A stretch of 64,000 nucleotides of DNA, from positions 437,945 to 501,944 of the forward strand of contig JADKGE010000003.1 of NCBI GenBank assembly GCA_016717115.1, read 5' to 3'. The translations under genes and the position numbers were made by a program. The notes beneath the pieces are model-generated. The model did no database searches. It was not told the origin of the DNA and was given only the letters and a program-made list of their open reading frames with translations. Source of the DNA: Actinomycetota bacterium (GTDB lineage: Bacteria; Actinomycetota; Actinomycetes; S36-B12). Positions 18,166 through 26,084 of this stretch are shown piece by piece (the stretch's first letter is position 1; the number at the start of each line of letters is the position of its first letter).

Positions 18166-19368
18166 TCAGGCGCCGTTCTCGTGCGCGTCGAGGTGATGGC
18201 GGATCTGCAGCGCTACCGCGGCGCCCTCGCCGACGGCGGAGGCGAGCTGCTTCGTCGATCCCTCGCGAACGTCGCCCGCGGCGAAGATCCCCTCGACACT
18301 GGTCTCCAGCATCCGGTTCGTCGTGATGAAGCCGCTCCGGTCGAGGTCGACGAGCCCGTCGAGCCACGCCGAGTTGGGGTCGAGGCCGATGAACACGAAG
18401 GCGCCCTCGGCGGCGTGCTCCGTGCTGACGTCGTCGGGTCCGACGAGCGTCACGGATGCGAGCTTCCCCGCCTCGTTCGCGGTGAAGCCCGATACGGACG
18501 TCTCGGTCAGGACGCTCATCCGGGGATGCTGCGCCACCTTCTCCTGGAGCAGTGCCGAGGCAACGGGCTTGGCGGATCTCTCCACGATCGTCACGTGGTC
18601 GGCGAACTGTGCGAGGAACAACCCCTCCTCGAAACCCGAGTTGCCACCGCCGAGGACGACGAGTTCGTCCGCGCCCTTGTAGAACGGGCCATCGCACGTG
18701 GCGCAGAAGTGGATGCCCGCGCCGATGAGGTCGGCCTCGCCGGCAACCCCGGTGCGCCGGTAGGTCGATCCGGTGGCAAGCAGGACAGCCCTGGCGGTGA
18801 GGCGCTGGCCGGTGGAGGTGGTGACGACGGTGACGCCACCACCCTGCGGCTCGAGGGACGTGACGGACACGGCGGGCAGCATCTCCACTCCGTAGCGACT
18901 CGCCTGCTGCGCGAACCGGTCCGCGAGGTCTGCCCCGCCGATGCCGTCCGGGAAGCCCGGGTAGTTGTCGAGGCGCTCCGTCACCCCTGCCTGACCACCG
19001 AGAGCCGACCGCTCGACGATCAGGGTGCGCAGGTTCTCTCGCGCCGCGTAGATCGCTGTGGTCAGGCCCGTCGGTCCGCCGCCGACGATCACCACGTCAT
19101 ACATCGAGTCCATCGCCTCGCGGCTCAGGCCGAGCTTCTCGGCGAGTTCCTCGTTGGATGGCTCGACCAGGATGTCGCCATCGGGGAAGACGATCGTCGG
19201 GATGATCTGCTTGCCGTCGTTCACCTCGTTCACGATGGCGATCGCCTCGGGATGCTCTTCGAGGTCGACGTAGTGGAAGGCGATCCGCTGCTCGGACAGG
19301 AAGGCCTTCGACCGCTTGCAGTCGGGGCACCAGCTCGCTCCGTAGAGCACGATCATGTCGTCGGCCAT
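18166..19368 (-). CDS. Glutaredoxin-like / thioredoxin reductase fusion
   Basis: A 400-residue fusion. Residues 1-80 are a glutaredoxin/mycoredoxin-like domain with active site CPDC (Cys14, Cys17). From about residue 88 there is a complete thioredoxin-reductase-type flavoprotein: FAD motif VVIVGGGPTGLTTA, redox pair CATC (Cys222, Cys225), NAD(P)H motif VVLGGGNSGFEEG and C-terminal FAD motif GIFAAGDVRE. It could pass electrons from NAD(P)H through FAD and the CATC pair to the attached domain, making a self-contained disulfide reductase. The -10 box TAGCCT overlaps the amidase stop. Confidence 0.88.
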   Translation of the reverse strand: MADDMIVLYGASWCPDCKRSKAFLSEQRIAFHYVDLEEHPEAIAIVNEVNDGKQIIPTIVFPDGDILVEPSNEELAEKLGLSREAMDSMYDVVIVGGGPTGLTTAIYAARENLRTLIVERSALGGQAGVTERLDNYPGFPDGIGGADLADRFAQQASRYGVEMLPAVSVTSLEPQGGGVTVVTTSTGQRLTARAVLLATGSTYRRTGVAGEADLIGAGIHFCATCDGPFYKGADELVVLGGGNSGFEEGLFLAQFADHVTIVERSAKPVASALLQEKVAQHPRMSVLTETSVSGFTANEAGKLASVTLVGPDDVSTEHAAEGAFVFIGLDPNSAWLDGLVDLDRSGFITTNRMLETSVEGIFAAGDVREGSTKQLASAVGEGAAVALQIRHHLDAHENGA

Positions 19369-19375
19369 GGGGTGG

Positions 19376-19381
19376 AGGCTA
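19376..19381 (-). promoter_or_regulatory. -10 box of a leaderless promoter (Grx-TrxR fusion)
   Basis: Minus-strand TAGCCT, seven bases before the ATG at 19368, placed across the end of the amidase gene. Confidence 0.45.
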
Positions 19382-20806
19382 TCGGCCGACGTACGTCGGC
19401 GGTATGCGGTCGGCCCAGGGGAGCGCCTCCTCGAGCGAGGCGGCCAACCCGAGGAGCACGTCTTCGCGGCCGAGCCCGGCGACCAGCTGCATCCCGATGG
19501 GCAGGCCGTCGGGGGACTGGTGCAGGGGAAGGCTGATCGCCGGCTGGCCCGTGGTGTTGAACACGGGAAGGAAGCACTCCCACCGCGACCAGGTGGCGAA
19601 CGTGTCGCGTGGCGACGTGAGGACCGTCGGGTCGTAGTGGCCGATCCTCGGCAGCTCGGCACCGAGCGTGGGGGTCAGCAGCACGTCGTAGCGAGAGAAG
19701 AACTCGGCCATCAGGTAGGTGAGCGCGGTCTCGACGTCGATGGCTCGAAGGAGCCGGGTCGCCGGCACTGCTCGTCCGTACTCGACCATCGCGAGGGTGG
19801 CTCCCTCGACCGTCTCCTCATTCACGGGGCGACCGACGGCCCCCGCGAAGCCATCGATCGTGTAGGCGTTCGTGGCCGCCCAGACGTCGGTCATCGCCTC
19901 GAGATACGTCTCCCAGGAGAACGTGGGGGTGGCCACTTCGACGTGATGGCCCATGCTCTCCAGCGTGGCTGCCGTGGCTGCGGTCGCCTCCAGCACGGCC
20001 GGGTCAGGCTCGTGGCCGGACCATGGGTAGCCCCACCAGGCGATCCGCAGCGGCCCGCCACGATGGGCGAGGGACTGCGCGTACGGCACCGCGGGGTGAG
20101 GCACGCCCTGGGGATCGCCAGGGGTGGGCCCGCCGAGGGCATCGAGCAGCGCCGCCGCGTCGCGCACCGTGCGGCACATCGCGAACTGGACCGCCCAACC
20201 GATGAGCGGCTCCTTGGACACCAGGCCCCACGGCACGCGACCGCGGCTGGGCTTGAGCCCGACCACGCCGCAGGCCGCCGCCGGGATGCGGATCGACCCG
20301 CCGCCGTCGCTGGCCAGGGCCACCGGGACGACCCCGGCACCCACGACGGCTCCGGCCCCCCCACTCGACCCGCCGGCCATGTGGTCGACGCTCCAAGGGG
20401 ACCTGGTGGCGCCCTGGGCGAGGGTCTCGGTGGTGCCCATGATGCCGAACTCCGACGTCGTGGTGCGCCCCACGCTGGTCATGCCCGCCGCCACCGTTCT
20501 GGCGTAGATCTGGGTGCTATGGGCGACCTGCCACCCCTCGGACAGGCGGCTGCCGTTGCCGCACGGCAGGCCCGCCTGACCGTGGAAGAGGTCCTTGACC
20601 ATCGTCGGCACGCCGGCCAGCGGCCCCCGTGAGACCGGGGACGATTCCTCGCTCGGACTCACCGCCACAACGGCATTGATGCGCTCACTCACCTCGTCGT
20701 GGGCGGCCAATGTGCACTGCTGCAGCTCTGCTGCGGAGACATCCCCCCGGGCGACCAGTTCCGACAGGCCGACCGCGTCGAATCGCGAGTATTCGTCTAG
20801 ACGCAC
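19379..20806 (-). CDS. Amidase (amidase signature family)
   Basis: Amidase-signature hydrolase of 475 residues. The Ser-cisSer-Lys triad is readable: Lys71 in PTMVKDL, the cis-Ser in the Gly/Ser loop AGGSSGG (147-148) and nucleophile Ser171 in DGGGSIRIP. It hydrolyses a carboxylic amide; the substrate is not predictable. Without gatB or gatC nearby and with a divergent C-terminal half, a GatA role is unlikely. It starts with GTG at 20806 with a TAGGAT box seven bases upstream. Confidence 0.88.
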   Translation of the reverse strand: MRLDEYSRFDAVGLSELVARGDVSAAELQQCTLAAHDEVSERINAVVAVSPSEESSPVSRGPLAGVPTMVKDLFHGQAGLPCGNGSRLSEGWQVAHSTQIYARTVAAGMTSVGRTTTSEFGIMGTTETLAQGATRSPWSVDHMAGGSSGGAGAVVGAGVVPVALASDGGGSIRIPAAACGVVGLKPSRGRVPWGLVSKEPLIGWAVQFAMCRTVRDAAALLDALGGPTPGDPQGVPHPAVPYAQSLAHRGGPLRIAWWGYPWSGHEPDPAVLEATAATAATLESMGHHVEVATPTFSWETYLEAMTDVWAATNAYTIDGFAGAVGRPVNEETVEGATLAMVEYGRAVPATRLLRAIDVETALTYLMAEFFSRYDVLLTPTLGAELPRIGHYDPTVLTSPRDTFATWSRWECFLPVFNTTGQPAISLPLHQSPDGLPIGMQLVAGLGREDVLLGLAASLEEALPWADRIPPTYVGR

Positions 20807-20813
20807 CCGAGTG

Positions 20814-20819
20814 ATCCTA
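20814..20819 (-). promoter_or_regulatory. -10 box of a leaderless promoter (amidase)
   Basis: Minus-strand TAGGAT separated by seven bases from the GTG at 20806. Confidence 0.45.
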
Positions 20820-20898
20820 GGGTAGGGGTGCGGGCCGACTCGGCGACCCGATGTTGCGGCGCTCGCCGCGGCGTGGAGGGGACACGAGGTGACGCGTC

Positions 20899-21978
20899 GT
20901 GGGTCGTGAGCCCTTCCCGGTGCATGTCGCCGACGTCGAGCTGCCCTTCCGCTGCGTCGACGCAGGACTGCACCCCGGCGAGGCCGTCGCCGGAGAGTTC
21001 GCCCGGGCCTGGCCCTCCTACCGCCGCTGGTTCCTCCACGACGGCGAGGAGGCCCGCGCCTCGTATGCCGACTCGCGTGATGCTGTGCGCGCCTGGATGC
21101 CGGAGATCTACGACGACTACGTGCAGCTGGTCGAGGCGGTCGGCGGTGGAGACCTCGAGGCCCGCTTCCTCAGCCACTGGTGCCCGCCCCCGCTCGTCGC
21201 CGCCTGCTCGATCGCGATGCTCGGCGAGCCGCATCCCGTGCTGGTTCGCAACTACGACTACCCGCCCATCCTGTGCGATGCCCTCGCCCTGCGCACCCAT
21301 TGGTCGGGACGATCGGTGATCGGCATGTCCGACTGCGGATGGGGCCTCATGGACGGCGTCAACGATCGAGGTCTGGCGATCGCCATCTCCTTCGGCGGGC
21401 GCCGGGAGGTCGGCCGCGGTTTCGGCATCGGACTGATCGTGCGCTACCTGCTCCAGGTCGCCGTCTCCACCGCCGATGCGGTCGACCGGCTCAGCTCGCT
21501 TCCCGTACAGATGTCGTACAACGTGGCGGTGCTCGATCCGACCGGGGACCACCGGGTGGTCCTGATCGCGCCGGACCGGCCCCCGCAGGTGACCTTCGCC
21601 GCGAGTGCCGCGAACCGTCAGGGCGAGACGGAGTGGCCGCAGCACGCCGACTACTGCAACACCGTCGTGCGCGAGGAGCAGTTGTCCGCCCTCGTCTCGT
21701 TCCCGCTCACCGACGTGGGCGACCTCGAAGCCGCCTTCGTCCGACCGCCGCTGTACCGATCCCTGGTCGACAGCACCTGGGGCACCGTGTACAGCGCTTC
21801 CTACGATCCGCGAGCAGGGACGCTCACCTTGCTGTGGCCCGACGACCGCTGGACGTTGTGGCTGGACTCCTTCGAGTCCGGCGAGCGCGCCCGCTCGGTC
21901 CTGGCCCTGCTGCCCGAACTCGGCCCCGTGCGGACCGAGGTGCCCCACGTGCACGAGGGCACGCTCTTCCTGATGTAG
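20899..21978 (+). CDS. C45-type autoproteolytic Ntn hydrolase / acyltransferase
   Basis: A 359-residue protein of the C45/acyl-CoA:6-APA acyltransferase-like Ntn-hydrolase family. After an ~100-residue propeptide the sequence AACSIAML places the presumed nucleophile at Cys103, followed by the conserved VLVRNYDYP strand. GWGLMDGVNDRGLAIAISFG and the late GTVYSASYDPRAGTL are also family features. Such enzymes self-cleave at the Cys and hydrolyse or transfer acyl groups on amides. GTG at 20899 is the best start, but no ribosome site is obvious. It stands 36 bp before an ATP-grasp ligase gene in the same direction. Confidence 0.8.
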   Translation: MGREPFPVHVADVELPFRCVDAGLHPGEAVAGEFARAWPSYRRWFLHDGEEARASYADSRDAVRAWMPEIYDDYVQLVEAVGGGDLEARFLSHWCPPPLVAACSIAMLGEPHPVLVRNYDYPPILCDALALRTHWSGRSVIGMSDCGWGLMDGVNDRGLAIAISFGGRREVGRGFGIGLIVRYLLQVAVSTADAVDRLSSLPVQMSYNVAVLDPTGDHRVVLIAPDRPPQVTFAASAANRQGETEWPQHADYCNTVVREEQLSALVSFPLTDVGDLEAAFVRPPLYRSLVDSTWGTVYSASYDPRAGTLTLLWPDDRWTLWLDSFESGERARSVLALLPELGPVRTEVPHVHEGTLFLM

Positions 21979-22001
21979 GCATGCCGGGCGGCCCGTGCGC
22001 C

Positions 22002-22007
22002 TACAGT
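22002..22007 (+). promoter_or_regulatory. -10 box of a leaderless promoter (ATP-grasp gene)
   Basis: TACAGT, seven bases, then GTG at 22015. This argues for 22015 over the in-frame GTG at 22006, which would sit inside the box. Confidence 0.45.
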
Positions 22008-22014
22008 GCTGCTC

Positions 22015-23601
22015 GTGCTGGGCTCCGTGTGGACGCGCGTGTGGGGTCGACTTGCGGCACTCGCCGGTTCGGGGAGACTTCGTGACGATGAGGAAGTGGT
22101 GGAGCCGATGACCGCACCCGACCTAGGCCCGGTTCCGGACCCGGTCCCCGAGCCGGACGAGCGCCCGGTGCTGCACGGACTGTCGGAGATCTACCGGTTC
22201 TTCCGTGAGAACACCACGCCGATCTACTTCGTCTCACCCACGGCGTACAACATCCTGGGCTTGGACGACTGGGTCAGTGCCCTGCGGTACGTCTGCTACT
22301 TCGACTCCTTCGATGGCGCCCACGACCACGTGTTCGTGCCGACGCACGCCGGTCCCCGTGAGTTCGAGACGTTCGAGTCGGTGAACACGTACCTGCTGGG
22401 GCACAAGGACGTCATCGACAGCATCCAGACGCGCGGCCCCGGCTATGTGCTGTTCGTCATGTTCGACGAGGAGACCGAGCGGCTCGCCGATCAGCTCGGT
22501 CTCACCATCGCTCTTCCTCCCCGCGAGCTCCGTGAGCGCATCGACTCGAAGATCGAGACCACGCGGCTCGGCAACGAGGCCGGCGTGCCCAGTGCGCCCA
22601 ACGTCACGGCGCGCTGCGACTCCTACGCCGCCCTGATGGCCGTCGCCCACGACGCCGGACTCGGTCACGACCTGGTGGTGCAGCTGCCCTACGGCGACTC
22701 GGGCCGGACCACCTTCTTCATCCACGGCGAGGAGGCCTGGGACCGGCATGCCGACTCCATCGTCGGCGAGGACCTGAAGATCATGAAGCACATCCGGCAC
22801 CTGCCGGGCACGGTGGAGGCCGTGGCGACGCGGCACGGCACTCTCGTCGGCCCGGTCCAGGTCGACCTGACCGGCTTCGAGGAGCTGACGCCGTACAAGG
22901 GCGGCTGGTGCGGCAACGACTGCGCCCCCATCTCCTTCGGCGCGCACAACCAGTCCCGGATCCGTGAGATGGCCCGCAAGCTGGGAGACCGGCTCTACGA
23001 AGAGGGCTACAAGGGCGTCTTCTGCATGGACTACCTGATCGACCTCGACGATGACATGGTCTACCTCGGGGAGATCAATCCGCGGATCTCCGGGGCATCG
23101 CCGCTCACGAATCTCATCACCTCCCGCTACGGCGGCGTTCCCCTGTTCTTGTTCCACCTCCTTGAGTTCATGGACGTGGACTGGACGTGCGATCTGGTGG
23201 CCGTGCAGGATCGTTGGCGAGACTTCGATCGCTGGAGCCAGCTCGTGCTCAAGCAGACCACCGACGAGGTCGAGGTCATCACGCAGGCGCCGGCCAGTGG
23301 CCTGTGGCGCATGGACGACGAGGGCAACATCCGCTTCGTGCGCATGGAGACCGACTGGCACAACGTGACCGGCACGGACGAGGCCTTCTACCTGCGCGTG
23401 TACGGCGTCAACGAGTACCGCTACCCGGGCGCGGACCTGGGCGTGGTGCTCGTCCGCGATCGCATGCAGACCGCGGACCGAGAGCTGGTGCCGAAGGCGG
23501 CCGCGTGGGCCAAGGGGCTGATGTCGCAGTTCGCCGGCGTGCCGGTCGGTGCCGAGGTGGTCGCCCAGCCCGAGGACCTGCTGTACGGCAAGTGGCTCTA
23601 G
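22015..23601 (+). CDS. ATP-grasp ligase, biotin carboxylase-like, stand-alone
   Basis: ATP-grasp protein of 528 residues. The central fold shows the nucleotide-binding segment DLVVQLPYGDSGRTTFFI and the Mg-binding ending VYLGEINPRISGASPLTN, in which Glu, Asn and Arg of the ExNxR motif are present. No biotin-carrier or transferase domain is attached. It is therefore more likely to ligate a carboxylate to an amine or thiol through an acyl phosphate than to carboxylate biotin. The neighbouring Ntn hydrolase and amidase suggest amide or peptide metabolism. An in-frame ATG at 22108 would remove a low-complexity N-terminus. Confidence 0.72.
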   Translation: MLGSVWTRVWGRLAALAGSGRLRDDEEVVEPMTAPDLGPVPDPVPEPDERPVLHGLSEIYRFFRENTTPIYFVSPTAYNILGLDDWVSALRYVCYFDSFDGAHDHVFVPTHAGPREFETFESVNTYLLGHKDVIDSIQTRGPGYVLFVMFDEETERLADQLGLTIALPPRELRERIDSKIETTRLGNEAGVPSAPNVTARCDSYAALMAVAHDAGLGHDLVVQLPYGDSGRTTFFIHGEEAWDRHADSIVGEDLKIMKHIRHLPGTVEAVATRHGTLVGPVQVDLTGFEELTPYKGGWCGNDCAPISFGAHNQSRIREMARKLGDRLYEEGYKGVFCMDYLIDLDDDMVYLGEINPRISGASPLTNLITSRYGGVPLFLFHLLEFMDVDWTCDLVAVQDRWRDFDRWSQLVLKQTTDEVEVITQAPASGLWRMDDEGNIRFVRMETDWHNVTGTDEAFYLRVYGVNEYRYPGADLGVVLVRDRMQTADRELVPKAAAWAKGLMSQFAGVPVGAEVVAQPEDLLYGKWL

Positions 23602-23620
23602 CCGCGTCGGCGCGGGAGCG

Positions 23621-23626
23621 TAGCCT
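23621..23626 (+). promoter_or_regulatory. -10 box of a leaderless promoter (23633 gene)
   Basis: TAGCCT, six bases, ATG at 23633. Confidence 0.5.
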
Positions 23627-23632
23627 GCGACG

Positions 23633-24076
23633 ATGAGTGATCTGAACGAGGTCGGCGCGCGTGACGGCTGGCGCTGCTGGCTGTGCGACGAACCCGTCGA
23701 CCCCGAGGCTTCCGTCAACGCCGACCGCGGCCCGAGCGTCGACGCGGGTGTGGCGCCGAAGGGCAAGAAGGCGTCTGCGGGTGTCGAGCGTCTCGCGCAC
23801 CGGGCCTGCAACACCCGCAAGGGCAAGGTCGCGCCCGTGGTCCCCTGGCCAGCGGAGCTGTTCGTCGTTGACCCGGCCCCGATCGTGCCGACGGTCGAGC
23901 GGATGTCGCGCAAGGGCGGTCGGGAGGTGGTCGCCCGCTGCCCCAGCCGGGCTGACGCCGACCAAGCGGCGCTGTGGCTGGTGGACCGCCTGTCCCGGTT
24001 CGCTCCGGATCTCGACGTGACCGCGCAGGTCGAGCCGGGTGGGGGGCAGTTCCTGCTCGTGCTGCGCGCCGGCTGA
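23633..24076 (+). CDS. Hypothetical protein with HNH-like zinc site
   Basis: Protein of 147 residues, not assigned to a named family. The N-terminal half looks like a small HNH/zinc-finger nuclease fold: WRCWLCDEPV provides a CxxC pair and ERLAHRACNTRKGK resembles the His-x-x-Cys-Asn-x-x-Lys-Gly ending of HNH enzymes. The C-terminal half (about 90-147) is a small alpha/beta region with no motif I recognise. A nuclease role is only inference. Confidence 0.6.
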   Translation: MSDLNEVGARDGWRCWLCDEPVDPEASVNADRGPSVDAGVAPKGKKASAGVERLAHRACNTRKGKVAPVVPWPAELFVVDPAPIVPTVERMSRKGGREVVARCPSRADADQAALWLVDRLSRFAPDLDVTAQVEPGGGQFLLVLRAG

Positions 24077-24113
24077 CGTCGTGGAGCCTGCCGATTAAGA
24101 GCGCCACCGCGAC

Positions 24114-24119
24114 TAGTCT
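24114..24119 (+). promoter_or_regulatory. -10 box of a leaderless promoter (methyltransferase)
   Basis: TAGTCT, six bases, ATG at 24126. Confidence 0.5.
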
Positions 24120-24125
24120 CGATGC

Positions 24126-24857
24126 ATGCCCGCGAACGATCCGACCGGTCGTCGGTTCGGCGAGGCAGCCGCCGCCTACGAGAGGGGGCGTCCTGACTAC
24201 CCGTCCGTCATCGTGGACTGGCTCCTGGCCAGCGCGCCTCGCCGGGTGGTCGATCTGGGGGCCGGCACCGGCAAGCTGACGCGAAGGCTGGTGGATCGCG
24301 TCGAGACGGTCGTCGCGGTGGAGCCCGACCCCGACATGAGGCGCGTGCTGTCGGCACACCTCCCCGAGGTCGTGGTCGTGGACGGGACAGGCGAGGCCAT
24401 CCCTCTCGCGGATGCCGCCGTGGACGCGGTCGTGGCGGGACAGTCATGGCACTGGGTCGATTCCGCACGGGGCGCTCTCGAGGTGGCGCGAGTGCTTCGT
24501 CCGGGCGGGGTCCTGGGGCTGGTCTGGAACGACCGCGACGAGAGCGACCCGTGGATCCGTCAGCTCACCGCTCTCCTGCGGGAGTTCGGCACCAGCCCGG
24601 ATGCTGACTACGAGGTGTCGGTCGGACCGCCCTTCGGTCCTCTCGAACGGGCCGAGGTCGGCTGGGTGAATCACGTGACGGTGGATGCCGTCACGGACAT
24701 GGTCACCTCGCGCAGCTACGTGATCGCCCTTGCTGCCGATCGGCGGGCCGAACTGGTTGCTCGCGTGGAAGCCCTGGCGTCCGACGGGGTGGACCTCGCC
24801 ACCGGTTTGGTGCCCGTGCGATACGTGACGCGTGGGTACCGCGCTGTTCGGCCTTAG
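24126..24857 (+). CDS. Class I SAM-dependent methyltransferase
   Basis: Protein of 243 residues with the Rossmann-like methyltransferase fold. Motif I VVDLGAGTGKLTRRL binds SAM, VVAVEPDPDMRRVL gives the acidic residue at the end of strand 2, and GQSWHWVDSARGALEVARVL precedes LRPGGVLGLVWNDRD. The QSWHW element is typical of a UbiE-like methyltransferase subgroup. The substrate is unknown. Its last codons overlap the convergent secreted-protein gene by four bases. Confidence 0.85.
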   Translation: MPANDPTGRRFGEAAAAYERGRPDYPSVIVDWLLASAPRRVVDLGAGTGKLTRRLVDRVETVVAVEPDPDMRRVLSAHLPEVVVVDGTGEAIPLADAAVDAVVAGQSWHWVDSARGALEVARVLRPGGVLGLVWNDRDESDPWIRQLTALLREFGTSPDADYEVSVGPPFGPLERAEVGWVNHVTVDAVTDMVTSRSYVIALAADRRAELVARVEALASDGVDLATGLVPVRYVTRGYRAVRP

Positions 24858-25903
24858 CGCTGGTTCGCTGGGGCGGGGACGACCTTGCTCTGCTTCGACC
24901 GCTTGGTCACGACCACCTGCTTGTCCGCGGTCACCGTCACCGTCCAGATGGTGGACCGACCGGAGTACGCGTTCGGGTTGGTCAGCCGTACGCCACCGGG
25001 CACGTTCGCGATGATGTCCGTGGAAGGGTCGTCGGGCGGATGGGAGAAGTCCTGCCAGACCCCCACTTGACTGCGCAGGTAAGAGATCAGCTGTGCTCGA
25101 GTCATCACCGCGGCCTTCTCGCGCGCGCGGCTGGCGGCATTGCGTACCGAGTAGAACGCCGACGTCGTGTCGCGGGCGGCGTCCATTGCCGCGTCGACGT
25201 AGTCCTCGGGCAGCGACGAACCCACGTCCGGCACGACCAGCCTGGGATTGGCGAAGTCGACGTCGGCGGTCTGGTCAGATCCGGGCCCCGTCGAGGCCAG
25301 GGCGGTGATCGAGAACGATCGGAGGACCAGCGCACCGGGGGCCGTCCGGGTGAACGTGGCGGTGACCGCGGAGTCGGGCCTGCCCTCGATGCCGTGCGTC
25401 CACGACGCCGAGATGATCCCCGCGTCGTTCGCCGGCCCGGACGCGATGTCGCCCAACGGGTCGACGATCGTCAGAATCTGCAGGGGAGGGGTGACGTCGG
25501 TCGTCGCGGGAGGGCCCAGTCGGACCCAGGACACGTTCCGCAGTGTCGGATAGCGTCCGGTCTTCGGTAGCGGAGGCATGGGCTGGTACCGGGTCGCCAC
25601 TCCCTTCCTGGTGATCGTCCAGGTCACGTCGTCCGCCTCGGAGTCCGACATTCCGGCCTCGCGGTAGCGCTCGCGGATCACTGCGCCCCCGGGCTGGACA
25701 TCCGTGACCCGGCGATAGCTGATCTTCCCGCTGACCTCGACCGTGATCGTGCCTCCGCCTTGAATGACGAGCGTCTGGGCTGCCTGTGCCGCGGACACCA
25801 CCTCGGGCCAGGTGATCTGGTCCGCGGCCGCCGCAGGGGCGGTGGGCACGAAGGCGACCGCAACGATCACGCAGATGGCCAGTAGGACGCGGGTCGGTCG
25901 CAT
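24854..25903 (-). CDS. Hypothetical secreted protein
   Basis: Secreted protein of 349 residues with a Sec signal peptide (MRPTRVLLAICVIVAVAFVP, cleavage likely after APAAAA near residue 28). The mature region is about 320 residues of beta-rich sequence with no recognisable catalytic motif. A basic C-terminus (KRSKQSKVVPAPANQR) could contact the anionic cell wall. GGGAGG just upstream of 25903 supports the ATG. Confidence 0.7.
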   Translation of the reverse strand: MRPTRVLLAICVIVAVAFVPTAPAAAADQITWPEVVSAAQAAQTLVIQGGGTITVEVSGKISYRRVTDVQPGGAVIRERYREAGMSDSEADDVTWTITRKGVATRYQPMPPLPKTGRYPTLRNVSWVRLGPPATTDVTPPLQILTIVDPLGDIASGPANDAGIISASWTHGIEGRPDSAVTATFTRTAPGALVLRSFSITALASTGPGSDQTADVDFANPRLVVPDVGSSLPEDYVDAAMDAARDTTSAFYSVRNAASRAREKAAVMTRAQLISYLRSQVGVWQDFSHPPDDPSTDIIANVPGGVRLTNPNAYSGRSTIWTVTVTADKQVVVTKRSKQSKVVPAPANQR

Positions 25904-25999
25904 GGTGCCCTCCCGCGTCAACGGTACGGTCCGTGCCGCGGCGATGCGGCGCCGAAACCGGCAACGGCCCATGCCATGAGGGCCGTTGGCGGGGCTGGA

Positions 26000-26005
26000 T
26001 ACAGT
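26000..26005 (+). promoter_or_regulatory. Possible -10 box upstream of the YyaL-type gene
   Basis: TACAGT in the 181 bp divergent gap. It would give a leader of about 70 nt before the GGAGAG ribosome site at 26075-26080. Confidence 0.25.
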
Positions 26006-26084
26006 CTCGTATCCCGGGCTCGCGGACCAGGACCGCGAGTTCTCGGCCCCCACGGCCGCCCGACGTGGTCGATCGGAGAGACGA

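Noticed and set aside
19379..20806. GatA subunit of the tRNA amidotransferase
   Set aside because: No gatB or gatC nearby, and the C-terminal half does not show GatA-specific segments; a general amidase is safer.
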